Source: Methylotenera sp. UBA6020 (GTDB taxonomy: Bacteria > Pseudomonadota > Gammaproteobacteria > Burkholderiales > Methylophilaceae). Taken from it: a stretch of 7,845 nucleotides of DNA. Location of the stretch: contig DIZU01000144.1 of NCBI GenBank assembly GCA_002429455.1, positions 1-7,845 on the forward strand, written 5' to 3'. The notes beneath the pieces were generated by a model, which saw nothing but the letters and a program-made list of their open reading frames with translations, had not been told where the DNA came from and ran no database searches. Each line of letters opens with the position of its first letter. Position 1 is the first letter of the stretch. Below are positions 1 to 7,150 of the stretch, in pieces. A program made the translations under genes and the position numbers.

Positions 1-1
1 T

Positions 2-148
2 GCCAGCGGCGAGTTGGTAATTAAGTTAGTGGCAGAACCTAAACCTGAAGTCCCGAGCTTTTTAGCATGGCGCAGCAAAGGCGGTAAAGCGCAACAATGG
101 CTATTGACAGAGTTACAGCAACTCACATTAGATGATTTGTTGATGTGA
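2..148 (+). CDS. C-terminal fragment of a probable LysR-type transcriptional regulator
   Basis: An open frame runs in from the left edge and stops at TGA 146-148, giving the last 48 residues of a protein. The visible tail has a hydrophobic strand (GELVIKLV), then a segment with FLAWRSKGG, then an amphipathic helix (AQQWLLTELQQL). A late strand followed by 'LAW' or 'LVY' and a final helix is the usual end of the effector-binding domain of LysR-type regulators, which are cytosolic DNA-binding activators or repressors. The helix-turn-helix that would prove this lies outside the window, so the family call is an inference from a short tail. The target genes cannot be told from here. The next gene starts 70 nt downstream on the same strand. 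Confidence 0.5.
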   Translation, partial: ASGELVIKLVAEPKPEVPSFLAWRSKGGKAQQWLLTELQQLTLDDLLM

Positions 149-218
149 TGGCATACCAAACACAACACCATTCATAACAAAATAAACAACGATTTTCGAT
201 AAGGACAGGCACTCAACC

Positions 219-677
219 ATGACACAAGACCAGTTACCAGAAGAGTTTGCACCCCTCAACAGAATTGCGATTAGAGCCATGCTTTGGCTCAATGGCTTTG
301 CTCATATAGTGATTGGCTTGGCGCTTGCCACTTCTGTCGTTATGTTTACCTGGCTGTTTTTTAAGGATGTGAAAGATGCCGCTTATGCACACAACCTTGT
401 GCATGGATTTTTGCATGCGCTAGGCACGCTGATGTTGCTATGGTCTATTTCTGCACTTATTTCAGCAGAAATACGTTATTTAAATGGCAGCAAACTTTTG
501 GTCGAAACCTTTATCGAAGTGGTGCTGGTATTGTTTTTACGTAAGTTGATTGTTATGCCAGTACAAGATGCCTCGCCTACGATCGAAGAAGTAGGCATGT
601 GGGTAGGTGGCGCGTTTATGCTAGGTGTGATTTACGTACTCATTCGCTGGGGTCAAAAACAGCCGCAAGAAGAATAA
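219..677 (+). CDS. PsiE-family (phosphate-starvation-inducible E-like) inner-membrane protein
   Basis: This 152-residue protein has about four hydrophobic segments, near residues 28-48, 62-82, 95-113 and 125-143. The most telling stretch is residues 82-112: SAEIRYLNG, then a short polar link, VETFIEVVLVLFLRKLIV. The family pattern is an acidic/arginine turn, 'EIRYL.G.KL..E.FIEV.L....RKLI', as in PsiE and related proteins. The biochemical function of the family is not established; E. coli psiE is known for regulation by phosphate starvation and cAMP-CRP. AAGGA at 201-205 precedes the ATG by 13 nt, a rather long spacing, but no better start is visible. Three consecutive in-frame stops (TAA TGA TGA, 675-683) end the gene. 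tadA follows after 56 nt and may share the transcript. I see no Pho box. Confidence 0.8.
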   Translation: MTQDQLPEEFAPLNRIAIRAMLWLNGFAHIVIGLALATSVVMFTWLFFKDVKDAAYAHNLVHGFLHALGTLMLLWSISALISAEIRYLNGSKLLVETFIEVVLVLFLRKLIVMPVQDASPTIEEVGMWVGGAFMLGVIYVLIRWGQKQPQEE

Positions 678-727
678 TGATGATATTGCTATGCACCAGA
701 TAATCAAACGCCTAATGGAAGGTATAA

Positions 728-1255
<528 letters not shown>

Positions 1256-1293
1256 AAGATATTCTACGAACAATTCAATACATTGTTAACAAT

Positions 1294-1321
1294 AAAAACC
1301 CACTAAAAAGCGGGTTTTTTT
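1294..1321 (+). terminator. Rho-independent terminator of tadA, probably bidirectional
   Basis: Arms AAAAACCC (1294-1301) and GGGTTTTT (1312-1319) pair around a 10-nt loop, followed by more T (to 1321). This is the classic GC stem plus U-tract. The A-run before the stem makes the same structure work on the minus strand, so it can also stop transcripts of the convergent gene at 1384-2073, whose stop codon is about 65 nt away. Confidence 0.85.
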
Positions 1322-1383
1322 ATCTAATCTAAACTTATTGCCTAGTTGGCTTGGTCAAGGTCGGCTTAATCCAATTGATCAAC

Positions 1384-2073
1384 TTAATCGTTACCGCCCA
1401 TTAGACCCATCAACAATTGCAGCAGGCTTGTAAACAAGTTGTAGATGCTCATGTAGAGACCCATCGTTGCCATGACATAGTTGGTTTCGCCACCGTTCAC
1501 AATACGGCTCACGTCATACAGAATAAAGCCCGAGAACAGGATAACGCCAATCGCTGATAGCGCCAGTGTCATCGCCGGAATTTGTAAGAAGATATTGGCA
1601 AGTGACGCCACAATCAACAAAATAATCCCTACCAACAAGAATTTACCCATAAAGCTAAAATCTTTTTTGGTGGTAGTTGCAATGCCAGCCAGCGTTAGAA
1701 AGATAATACCTGTGCCGCCTGCGGCCAAACCGACAATTTGAGCACCATTACGTAAGTGCAGCGCGTGTTGCAGAATTGGCCCGAGCATTAAACCTAATAA
1801 AAACGTTAAGCCTAACAATAAGACTACGCCGATGCTGCTGTTGCGATTGGCTGTAACTGCTGCAAACATCCCGTATAAAACGGCCATAGCCCCAATTGCG
1901 AAGATGAACGGATGTTGTTGCGCGAATACAAAATTCATACTCATGCCAATAAACGCGCCGATAACAGTTGGAACGAGACTGAGACCCAGCAGCGCATAGG
2001 TATTGCGCAAAACTTTATTGGTCATTAGCTGTGCTGATTCTGTACGACCTAACACTGGAGTATTGTCAAACAT
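1384..2073 (-). CDS. Bax inhibitor-1 / YccA-family inner-membrane protein
   Basis: This is a 229-residue, strongly hydrophobic protein with about seven membrane segments, after a polar N-terminus of about 25 residues. Family marks sit at the C-terminal end: SGFILYDVSRIVNGGETNYV (residues 181-200), with the conserved Asp187 of the 'lYD...I..G' motif, followed by ATMGLYMSIYNLFTSLLQLL. The length matches bacterial BI-1/YccA proteins. In E. coli, YccA is a substrate and modulator of the FtsH membrane protease; other bacterial members act as pH-sensitive calcium leak channels, so the exact role here is open. AAGGA (complement of 2082-2086) lies 8 nt before the ATG, which fixes the start. It has its own promoter in the 136-nt gap after nagZ, so it is probably a separate transcription unit. 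Confidence 0.92.
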   Translation of the reverse strand: MFDNTPVLGRTESAQLMTNKVLRNTYALLGLSLVPTVIGAFIGMSMNFVFAQQHPFIFAIGAMAVLYGMFAAVTANRNSSIGVVLLLGLTFLLGLMLGPILQHALHLRNGAQIVGLAAGGTGIIFLTLAGIATTTKKDFSFMGKFLLVGIILLIVASLANIFLQIPAMTLALSAIGVILFSGFILYDVSRIVNGGETNYVMATMGLYMSIYNLFTSLLQLLMGLMGGND

Positions 2074-2081
2074 TGTTTGAT

Positions 2082-2087
2082 TCCTTT
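2082..2087 (-). promoter_or_regulatory. Shine-Dalgarno site of the BI-1/YccA gene
   Basis: AAAGGA on the minus strand, followed by 8 nt and the ATG at 2071-2073. It is preceded by a run of A. It supports this start over internal Met17. Confidence 0.75.
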
Positions 2088-2121
2088 TTTTAGTAAATAA
2101 ATACTTGATATAACATTAACT

Positions 2122-2150
2122 AAGATAGCGACTTAACCTATAAGTTTCAA
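2122..2150 (-). promoter_or_regulatory. Predicted sigma70 promoter of the BI-1/YccA gene
   Basis: On the minus strand, TTGAAA (complement of 2145-2150; one mismatch to TTGACA) is followed by exactly 17 nt and TATCTT (complement of 2122-2127; 4 of 6 match TATAAT). The start of transcription would be near 2115, leaving a leader of about 40 nt that contains the AAAGGA site. The surrounding 2074-2209 is AT-rich. I see no clear terminator for nagZ in this gap, so some read-through from upstream is possible. Confidence 0.6.
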
Positions 2151-2209
2151 GTAGAAAATTGTTACAAATTGCATATCGTGCATGAATATCTAAATATTAC
2201 TGTATCACG

Positions 2210-3256
2210 TTAACCAAATAACTCACCCTCTATCACACCGACTTGTGCCACTTGATGCACCGCACGCACAAACTCTACACTTTCATGCAGCGTATCTAAA
2301 CTTGGTGGATGCTTTTGCCCATGCATGCGCGCCAAGCGACTTAAACTCTGCGCGGATATAGTCCATTTCAGATTTGCCAATAACTCATCGGATAATGTTG
2401 GCTGATTGCACAGCAATACCATATCACAACCCGCATTTAATGCGGCTAGCGCACGTGTGGTGACCTCACCGCCCACGGTTGCAGCCTCCATGCTTAAATC
2501 ATCACTAAATATCACACCATTAAAACCCAAACGTTCACGCAATATTTTCTGTAACCAGCGGGATGAGAAACCAGCGGGCTTATCGTCTACTTTCGGGTAG
2601 ATCACATGCGCAGGCATAATGGCCGGGATGCCGTCATCAATCAACATTCTAAACGGCTGCATATCATGCTGTGCAATTTGGTCAAACTCGCGATCATCCA
2701 CCGGCATGCTCACGTGCGAATCTGCCACGACAAAACCGTGTCCGGGGAAATGCTTGCCTACCGCTGCCATGCCACCTTTTTTAAGACCTTGCATTAGCGC
2801 AAAGGCTAAATCGTTAATCGCTTTTGCATCTAAATGGAATGCTCTATCACCGATCACCAAACTATCGCCGTAATCCATATCCAACACTGGCGTGAAGCTA
2901 AAATCAACACCATGTGCACGCAGCTCTGCGGCTAAAATCCAGCCAGCGTCTGCGGCAAGCTCTTTGGCTTTTTTCGGATTACGATCCCAGATTTTACCGA
3001 ACTCACGCATGGGCGGGATTTTAGTAAAGCCATCTCTAAACCGTTGCACGCGGCCACCTTCGTGATCGACTGCGATCAACAGCGGTGGAAACCGTACCTC
3101 ATGAATGCTGGCAGTGAGTGCTTTAAGCTGCGTATTATTGACATAGTTGCGCTTAAATAGAATAACGCCCCCCACTAGCGGGTGTTGCAAACGACGGATG
3201 TCATCGGCAGTGAGCTCTGTGCCAACAACATCTAACATAATAGGACCTAATGACAT
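2210..3256 (-). CDS. nagZ: Beta-N-acetylhexosaminidase NagZ (glycoside hydrolase family 3)
   Basis: NagZ removes the non-reducing GlcNAc from GlcNAc-1,6-anhydroMurNAc and its peptide-bearing forms in the cytosol, a central step of peptidoglycan recycling. The released anhydro-muropeptides are the signals for AmpC induction in bacteria that have AmpR. The protein is 348 residues, the normal single-domain Gram-negative size. Seen motifs are IAVDHEGGRVQR (61-72), KHFPGHG (168-174), the general acid/base dyad D179-S-H181 on the flexible loop, and the nucleophile D252 in GVIFSDDLSMEAA (247-259). There is no signal peptide, as expected. AAGGT (complement of 3262-3266) lies 5 nt before the ATG. The gene sits 47 nt after the second permease on the same strand with no visible terminator between, so it is likely the last gene of the transporter operon. 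Confidence 0.95.
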   Translation of the reverse strand: MSLGPIMLDVVGTELTADDIRRLQHPLVGGVILFKRNYVNNTQLKALTASIHEVRFPPLLIAVDHEGGRVQRFRDGFTKIPPMREFGKIWDRNPKKAKELAADAGWILAAELRAHGVDFSFTPVLDMDYGDSLVIGDRAFHLDAKAINDLAFALMQGLKKGGMAAVGKHFPGHGFVVADSHVSMPVDDREFDQIAQHDMQPFRMLIDDGIPAIMPAHVIYPKVDDKPAGFSSRWLQKILRERLGFNGVIFSDDLSMEAATVGGEVTTRALAALNAGCDMVLLCNQPTLSDELLANLKWTISAQSLSRLARMHGQKHPPSLDTLHESVEFVRAVHQVAQVGVIEGELFG

Positions 3257-3303
3257 GCTTTACCTTTTAATCACTTTTAACATCAATCATTTATTCTAAC
3301 GAC

Positions 3304-4095
3304 TTATTCGTTGGTTCTAACGTCTAATGCATCGCGCAGATAATCTCCGCCTAAATTAATCGCTAAAATCAAACTCATCAAGCTGGTACCCACAATCAAC
3401 ACATAATGCGGCGCCACGAGCATATAGCGCACGGCATCGCGCAGCATAGCGCCCCAGGAGGCATTCGGCGCTTGTATGCCCAAGCCTAAAAACGAGAGGC
3501 TTGCCTCGGCAATCATCACGCTAGCCAAACTATAAGTGGCCTCTACCACTAAAATGGAGGCCAGTAATGGCAGTATATGCCGCAAAATCAAACGTGGCAC
3601 ACTTGCGCCCAGCGATTCTGCCGCTTGCACATGCTGGCGATTGCGTAGACTCAAGGTTTGGCCTCGCGTCAAACGCGCATAACTTACCCAGCCAGTCAGG
3701 CACAGGGCCATGATTAAATTACCCAAACCTGCGCCTAGCACTGCAGCAAAGGCAATCGCCAGCAAAATACCCGGAAAAGCCAAAAAGATATCGGTAATTT
3801 GCATTAATAGCTGGTCAACTTTACCGCCATAAAAACCGGCAATGAGGCCGATCAAAACGCCCACAGCCATGGTAATGCTCGTGACGGTTATTGCCACCAG
3901 GAAAGAGACCTCTACCCCACGTAACAGCCGCGCCAAGATGCTACGCCCAAGGTCGTCTGCGCCTAACCAAAACTGCGCATTGGGGTTGCTTAAAATGGCA
4001 TTTAAATCAATTTGTGTCGGGTTTAACTGCAACAGTCGCCCGAGCAACACCGCAATCAACCAAAGACCTAAAATGAACAAAGAAAATTTCTTCAT
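3304..4095 (-). CDS. Dipeptide/oligopeptide ABC transporter permease, DppC/OppC type
   Basis: This is the second inner-membrane permease of a peptide-type (SBP_bac_5) ABC importer, 263 residues with about six membrane segments. Marks of the DppC/OppC branch are FWLGADDLGRSILARLLRG (42-60) and the EAA coupling loop HVQAAESLGASVPRLILRH (155-173), which docks onto the ATPase. SFLGLGIQAPNASWGAML (201-218) and the ending GDYLRDALDVR (250-260) also fit. The N-terminus is slightly shorter than many DppC proteins, which carry a longer cytosolic lead. Its ATG directly follows the TAA of the upstream permease with no gap, so the two are translationally coupled, as expected for a heterodimer. Sequence alone cannot give the substrate; murein peptides are suggested by the neighbours nagZ and the YkuD enzyme. 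No ATPase gene lies in the window. Confidence 0.92.
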   Translation of the reverse strand: MKKFSLFILGLWLIAVLLGRLLQLNPTQIDLNAILSNPNAQFWLGADDLGRSILARLLRGVEVSFLVAITVTSITMAVGVLIGLIAGFYGGKVDQLLMQITDIFLAFPGILLAIAFAAVLGAGLGNLIMALCLTGWVSYARLTRGQTLSLRNRQHVQAAESLGASVPRLILRHILPLLASILVVEATYSLASVMIAEASLSFLGLGIQAPNASWGAMLRDAVRYMLVAPHYVLIVGTSLMSLILAINLGGDYLRDALDVRTNE

Positions 4096-5007
4096 TTAAC
4101 TAGCAAACCTCACACGCGGATCGGCAATTTTATAGAGGATATCCGTCAATAAATTCACCAGTACATAGCTCAAAGCCACCACCAGCACGCAAGCTTGCGT
4201 CACCGGGTAATCACGTTTTTCAATACTCTCCACCAACAGCCGCCCGATGCCATCCCAACTAAAAATCGTTTCGGTAATAACCGTACCTGCCAATAAACTG
4301 CCCATTTGCAGGCCTACAATAGTAATAATCGGTAATAAGGCGGCGCGCAAAGCATGACGTAAAATAACACTGGGTTCGGTTAAGCCCTTGGCGCGTGCGG
4401 TGCGAATGTAGTCGTCATTTAACACTTCCAGCAAACTGGTACGTGTCATACGGGTAAGTATTGCGCTTAAGGCAAAACCTAGCGTCATTGCTGGCAGAAC
4501 GATAGAGTCTTTCGACTCCATACCGCTCACCGGCAGCCAGCCTAGCCACACAGCAAATATCAGCATGAACATTGGCCCTAGCCAAAAAGCCGGCATGGCA
4601 GATAGCCGCACTGAAACAATCGTCACCACTAAATCTTGCCACTTGCCAGCTTTAAGTGCAGCATAAATACCTAATGGAATACCGATACTTAACCCAATCA
4701 ACAGCGATAAGAATGCTAATTTAAGCGTGGCAGGATAGCGTGTTTTGATGAGTTCAATAATCGGCGTTTTAGTGTGTATGGATTGCCCAAAATCGCCTTG
4801 TGCTAATTTGCCAAGATAAGTACCAAACTGTTGAATGAGTGGTTGATCCAGCCCCAAGTCTGCACGCAATTGGGTGCGGTCTGCTTGTGTGACGGATTCT
4901 CCTAACATCACTTCCACAGGGTCGCCCGGCACAAGGTGGATCAACAAAAAAGTCAGCAGTAATACACCAAAAACCACCATACAAAAGCCAGAGAAGCGCT
5001 GAATCAT
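4096..5007 (-). CDS. Dipeptide/oligopeptide ABC transporter permease, DppB/OppB type
   Basis: This is the first permease of the importer, 303 residues and about six membrane segments. Family marks are the N-terminal helix ending LIHLVPGDPVEVMLGE (22-37), with the DppB 'PGDP' signature, then LGLDQPLIQQFGTYL (51-65) and GDFGQSI (71-77). PATLKLAFLSLLIGLSIGIPLG spans 92-113. The EAA coupling loop is YIRTARAKGLTEPSVILRH (200-218). The ending ILYKIADPRVRF (290-301) is typical. The ATG lies 5 nt after the stop of the YkuD gene, without a strong Shine-Dalgarno site, suggesting coupling to upstream translation. The stop codon abuts the start of the DppC-type partner. The partner binding-protein gene is two genes upstream and frameshifted, which raises the question whether this importer is still fed by its own binding protein. 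Confidence 0.93.
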   Translation of the reverse strand: MIQRFSGFCMVVFGVLLLTFLLIHLVPGDPVEVMLGESVTQADRTQLRADLGLDQPLIQQFGTYLGKLAQGDFGQSIHTKTPIIELIKTRYPATLKLAFLSLLIGLSIGIPLGIYAALKAGKWQDLVVTIVSVRLSAMPAFWLGPMFMLIFAVWLGWLPVSGMESKDSIVLPAMTLGFALSAILTRMTRTSLLEVLNDDYIRTARAKGLTEPSVILRHALRAALLPIITIVGLQMGSLLAGTVITETIFSWDGIGRLLVESIEKRDYPVTQACVLVVALSYVLVNLLTDILYKIADPRVRFAS

Positions 5008-5012
5008 TAGAC

Positions 5013-5495
5013 TTAGTTTTCTGAAATCGACACCGGCGTGCCAGCCTGAACGGAATCAAACAATTCCATGATGTCAGCGTTACGCATACGGACGCAGCCG
5101 TGTGAACCAATTTTACCCATGTCAGTGCTATCAGGTGAACCATGAATATAAATATACCGTTGCATGGTATCGACATTGCCAAGCCGATTTTTGCCAAGCT
5201 CCGTACCTGAGAGCCACAAAATACGTGTCAAAATCCAATCGCGGTCAGGAAACGCGGCCATCAATGCTGGCGTGCAAATTTCACCGGTGGCTCTGCGTCC
5301 CACAAACACCGTATTAGGCGCTGCACCTGCACCAATTTTGGCACGAACAATGTGATTACCTAGCGGTGTACAACCACTATCTTTGTCACACCCTGTCCCA
5401 TTTAACGCGGTTGAAATGCTGTACTTAGCCTTCACTCCGCCAAAATCATCGAATAGCGTCAAGGTTTGATGTTGAATAGAAATCTCAATGTGCAT
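5013..5495 (-). CDS. YkuD-domain L,D-transpeptidase-like protein without signal peptide; probable cytosolic L,D-carboxypeptidase
   Basis: This 160-residue protein is almost wholly a YkuD catalytic domain. The signature is complete: H118-G in YIYIHGSPDST, then S131-H132-G-C134-V-R136 in IGSHGCVRMRNADIMELF, with C134 the nucleophile. YkuD enzymes act on the mDAP(3)-D-Ala(4) bond of the stem peptide, making 3-3 crosslinks, attaching proteins, or trimming tetrapeptides. There is no signal peptide or membrane anchor: the N-terminus MHIEISIQHQTLTLFDD enters the fold at once, and an in-frame TAA 9 nt before the ATG excludes an upstream start. That points to the cytosol. ElsL of Acinetobacter baumannii is a known cytosolic YkuD L,D-carboxypeptidase in cell-wall recycling, and nagZ in the same cluster supports a like role here (inference). 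The start overlaps the binding-protein gene by 11 nt; the next gene follows after 5 nt. Confidence 0.88.
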   Translation of the reverse strand: MHIEISIQHQTLTLFDDFGGVKAKYSISTALNGTGCDKDSGCTPLGNHIVRAKIGAGAAPNTVFVGRRATGEICTPALMAAFPDRDWILTRILWLSGTELGKNRLGNVDTMQRYIYIHGSPDSTDMGKIGSHGCVRMRNADIMELFDSVQAGTPVSISEN

Positions 5496-6985
5496 AATTG
5501 CTTATTGTAGCCAAGTCATCCCAGTTACCGTCAGGTTTGGGTGAGTAGTTTGTAATATTTTTACGCATTGCGGCAAACTGCCCTTCATACCACAGTGGAA
5601 TATACGGTAACTGGCCGTGAATACGTGCTGTGACGGCGGGCCAGTCCTCTTTTACGAGTAGCTTATCCAACTCGGTATCAACATAGTGCCCACGGTTAAA
5701 ACCATGGGGTGGAAAGCTTTGTGAGTCAAATGCTTTTGTATAGATTTCCGGTGTTTTGATACCCACCCAAGTAAGACCAAAAAGCTGAAAGTTGCCCTGT
5801 TTTACATCTTCAAAGAATGTGCCCCAAATCCAGGCTGCGGATTTCTAAAGCGATGCCTGCCGGCTGCATTTGCGCTTGCATAATGGTGGCAAAGCGCACA
5901 CGTTGTGCATCGGTTGAGGTTTTGTACACAAGTTTGAGCGGTAATTTAACACCGGCCTCCAGTAACAATTGCTTGGCTAATGCAGGGTTATAGTCATAAG
6001 GCATCAAACTTGCGTTACTCGTGGCAATCACTGGCACATGATTTGTATAGTGTTCTGGCGGTAAAATGGCGCCCGCGACACGCGTGTTTGAAACCATCAC
6101 TTTTTGAATAATCGCGTTGCGATCTATGGCGTGGGCAATGGCTTGCCGCACCTTAACATTCTGCAAAACGGGGTCTTGCATATTTAAACCCAGGTATGAA
6201 AAATTAGCGCCGACAGTGGTTTTAACGTTAATCTCCACCCTACTTTTGGAGTATGTTTTCAGGTACTTCACCAGTTCTGGCGGCAATTCTCCTTGCAACA
6301 AATCCACCTCGCCATGCAACAGCTTCAACACACGCACGGTCGGGTCTTTTACTTCCAGCAAACTAATTTGCTGCCCGTCTTTAAGACGCTGCATGGTTAA
6401 TTGATTTTGCCATGAAACGAATTTGAAAGCGCCATTACCCAGTGGGCTGTGGGAAAAGTCGTGATTATTTGCAATGAGTTCTGCCGGCAAAATTCCGATA
6501 ATCAGCTTAGCCGGGAAATTTTTATCAGCCTGCTTTAACTCAAATAGTACGGTGTCATTATCTATCGCTATGATATTTTTAACATTGGCAAACTCTGCCG
6601 TATGTGGCGAATCTTTTAATGTGGCTAAAGATTCATAGGTGGCTTTTACATCACTAGCGTTAAGCGGTGTTTGATTGTGAAACAGCGCCCGGTTTTTGTT
6701 GAGTGTAAAACGGTATTCTGTAGTGCTAACTTCAACCCATGAAGCCAGGCTAGGCACAGGCTGCGACGCAGCATCAAAATCGACTAATGCCATGTAAATC
6801 AGCCGATTGACGCGCTCTGATGCGGCATCCGTGGCATAGCGTGGATCCAGGTTAAGCGGTGCTTGGGCAATTGCAAAAACAATTTCGTGATTGAGTAAAT
6901 TATGTGGACTTTGCCGAGCGCAACAACAAACACACACACATAACAAACCTAGGCAAAATCCAGCTAAAACATTAAATACTTTCAT
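5485..6985 (-). pseudogene. Peptide-type ABC transporter substrate-binding protein (SBP_bac_5, DppA/OppA/MppA-like), split by a +1 frameshift
   Basis: Periplasmic or lipid-anchored binding protein of a peptide importer. The first frame (6985 to the TGA at 5810-5812) gives 391 residues. It has a secretory signal with an odd Cys-rich end (CVCVCCCARQ, residues 16-25), then SBP_bac_5-like FAIAQAPLNLDPRYATDAAS, GNGAFKFVSW and YLGLNMQDPVLQNVKVRQAI. The second frame carries on with WGTFFEDVKQGNFQLFGLTW, GIKTPEIY, LPYIPLWYEGQ and NWDDLA to the stop at 5485-5487. Removing one base from the A-run at 5826-5828 joins both into a 499-residue protein of normal family length, with the common SLDWGTFFEDV motif restored. 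This could be a recent mutation, a sequencing error or recoding. The ATG has no clear Shine-Dalgarno site. Its 3' end overlaps the YkuD gene by 11 nt. Substrate is unknown; murein peptides are inferred from the neighbours. Confidence 0.88.
5810..5828 (-). other. Frameshift point in the substrate-binding protein gene
   Basis: On the minus strand the gene reads GAT TTG GGG CAC ATT CTT TGA. Deleting one T of the TTT run (AAA at 5826-5828 on the plus strand) gives GAT TGG GGC ACA TTC TTT GAA, i.e. D-W-G-T-F-F-E. That matches the usual 'SLDWGTFFEDV' of peptide-binding proteins, so the lesion is placed within a few bases. The TGA at 5810-5812 ends the unshifted frame. Confidence 0.85.
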
Positions 6986-7077
6986 GGTATTTAAGTTTAC
7001 TAGATTATGAACTTGCTGAATGCCCGATGTTACTGATTATTTAGCATTGTTGAAAATTGGCAGGACTGGTTAATTGT

Positions 7078-7106
7078 TTTGTACGAGACAGTGATGACAC
7101 TTTCAA
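7078..7106 (-). promoter_or_regulatory. Predicted sigma70 promoter of the binding-protein/permease/nagZ operon
   Basis: On the minus strand, TTGAAA (complement of 7101-7106) is followed by 17 nt and TACAAA (complement of 7078-7083; 4 of 6 match TATAAT). Transcription would start near 7071, giving a leader of about 85 nt. A second weaker -10 candidate, CATAAT (complement of 7004-7009), lies closer to the ATG but lacks a -35 partner. The rest of the 222-nt gap 6986-7207 holds only the hairpin at 7151-7178. Confidence 0.4.
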
Positions 7107-7150
7107 TTAGAGTGCCTTGATTTGGTATCTGTAACAATACAAGTTTCCAA

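Noticed and set aside
1481..1741. 86-codon plus-strand frame opposite the BI-1 gene
   Set aside because: The minus strand has a strong family match, ribosome site and promoter; the plus frame has none.
2160..2209. Possible terminator behind nagZ from short repeats such as AATATTTAGATATT and GCATATCGTGCATG
   Set aside because: The pairings are short, AT-rich and lack a U-tract in the right place; not enough to call.
4769..5197. 142-codon minus-strand frame overlapping the YkuD and DppB-type genes
   Set aside because: It lies out of frame across two well-supported genes, and its composition (many Cys, Trp, Arg) is that of a shadow frame.
5485..5766. Separate 93-residue gene beginning at a GTG
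   Set aside because: The sequence just upstream in the same frame continues family-like coding (FFEDVKQGNFQLFGLTW), so this is the C-terminal part of the frameshifted binding protein, not a gene of its own.
6117..6404. 95-codon plus-strand open frame antisense to the binding-protein gene
   Set aside because: The opposite strand codes for clear SBP_bac_5 sequence throughout; this frame has no ribosome site and no recognisable domain.
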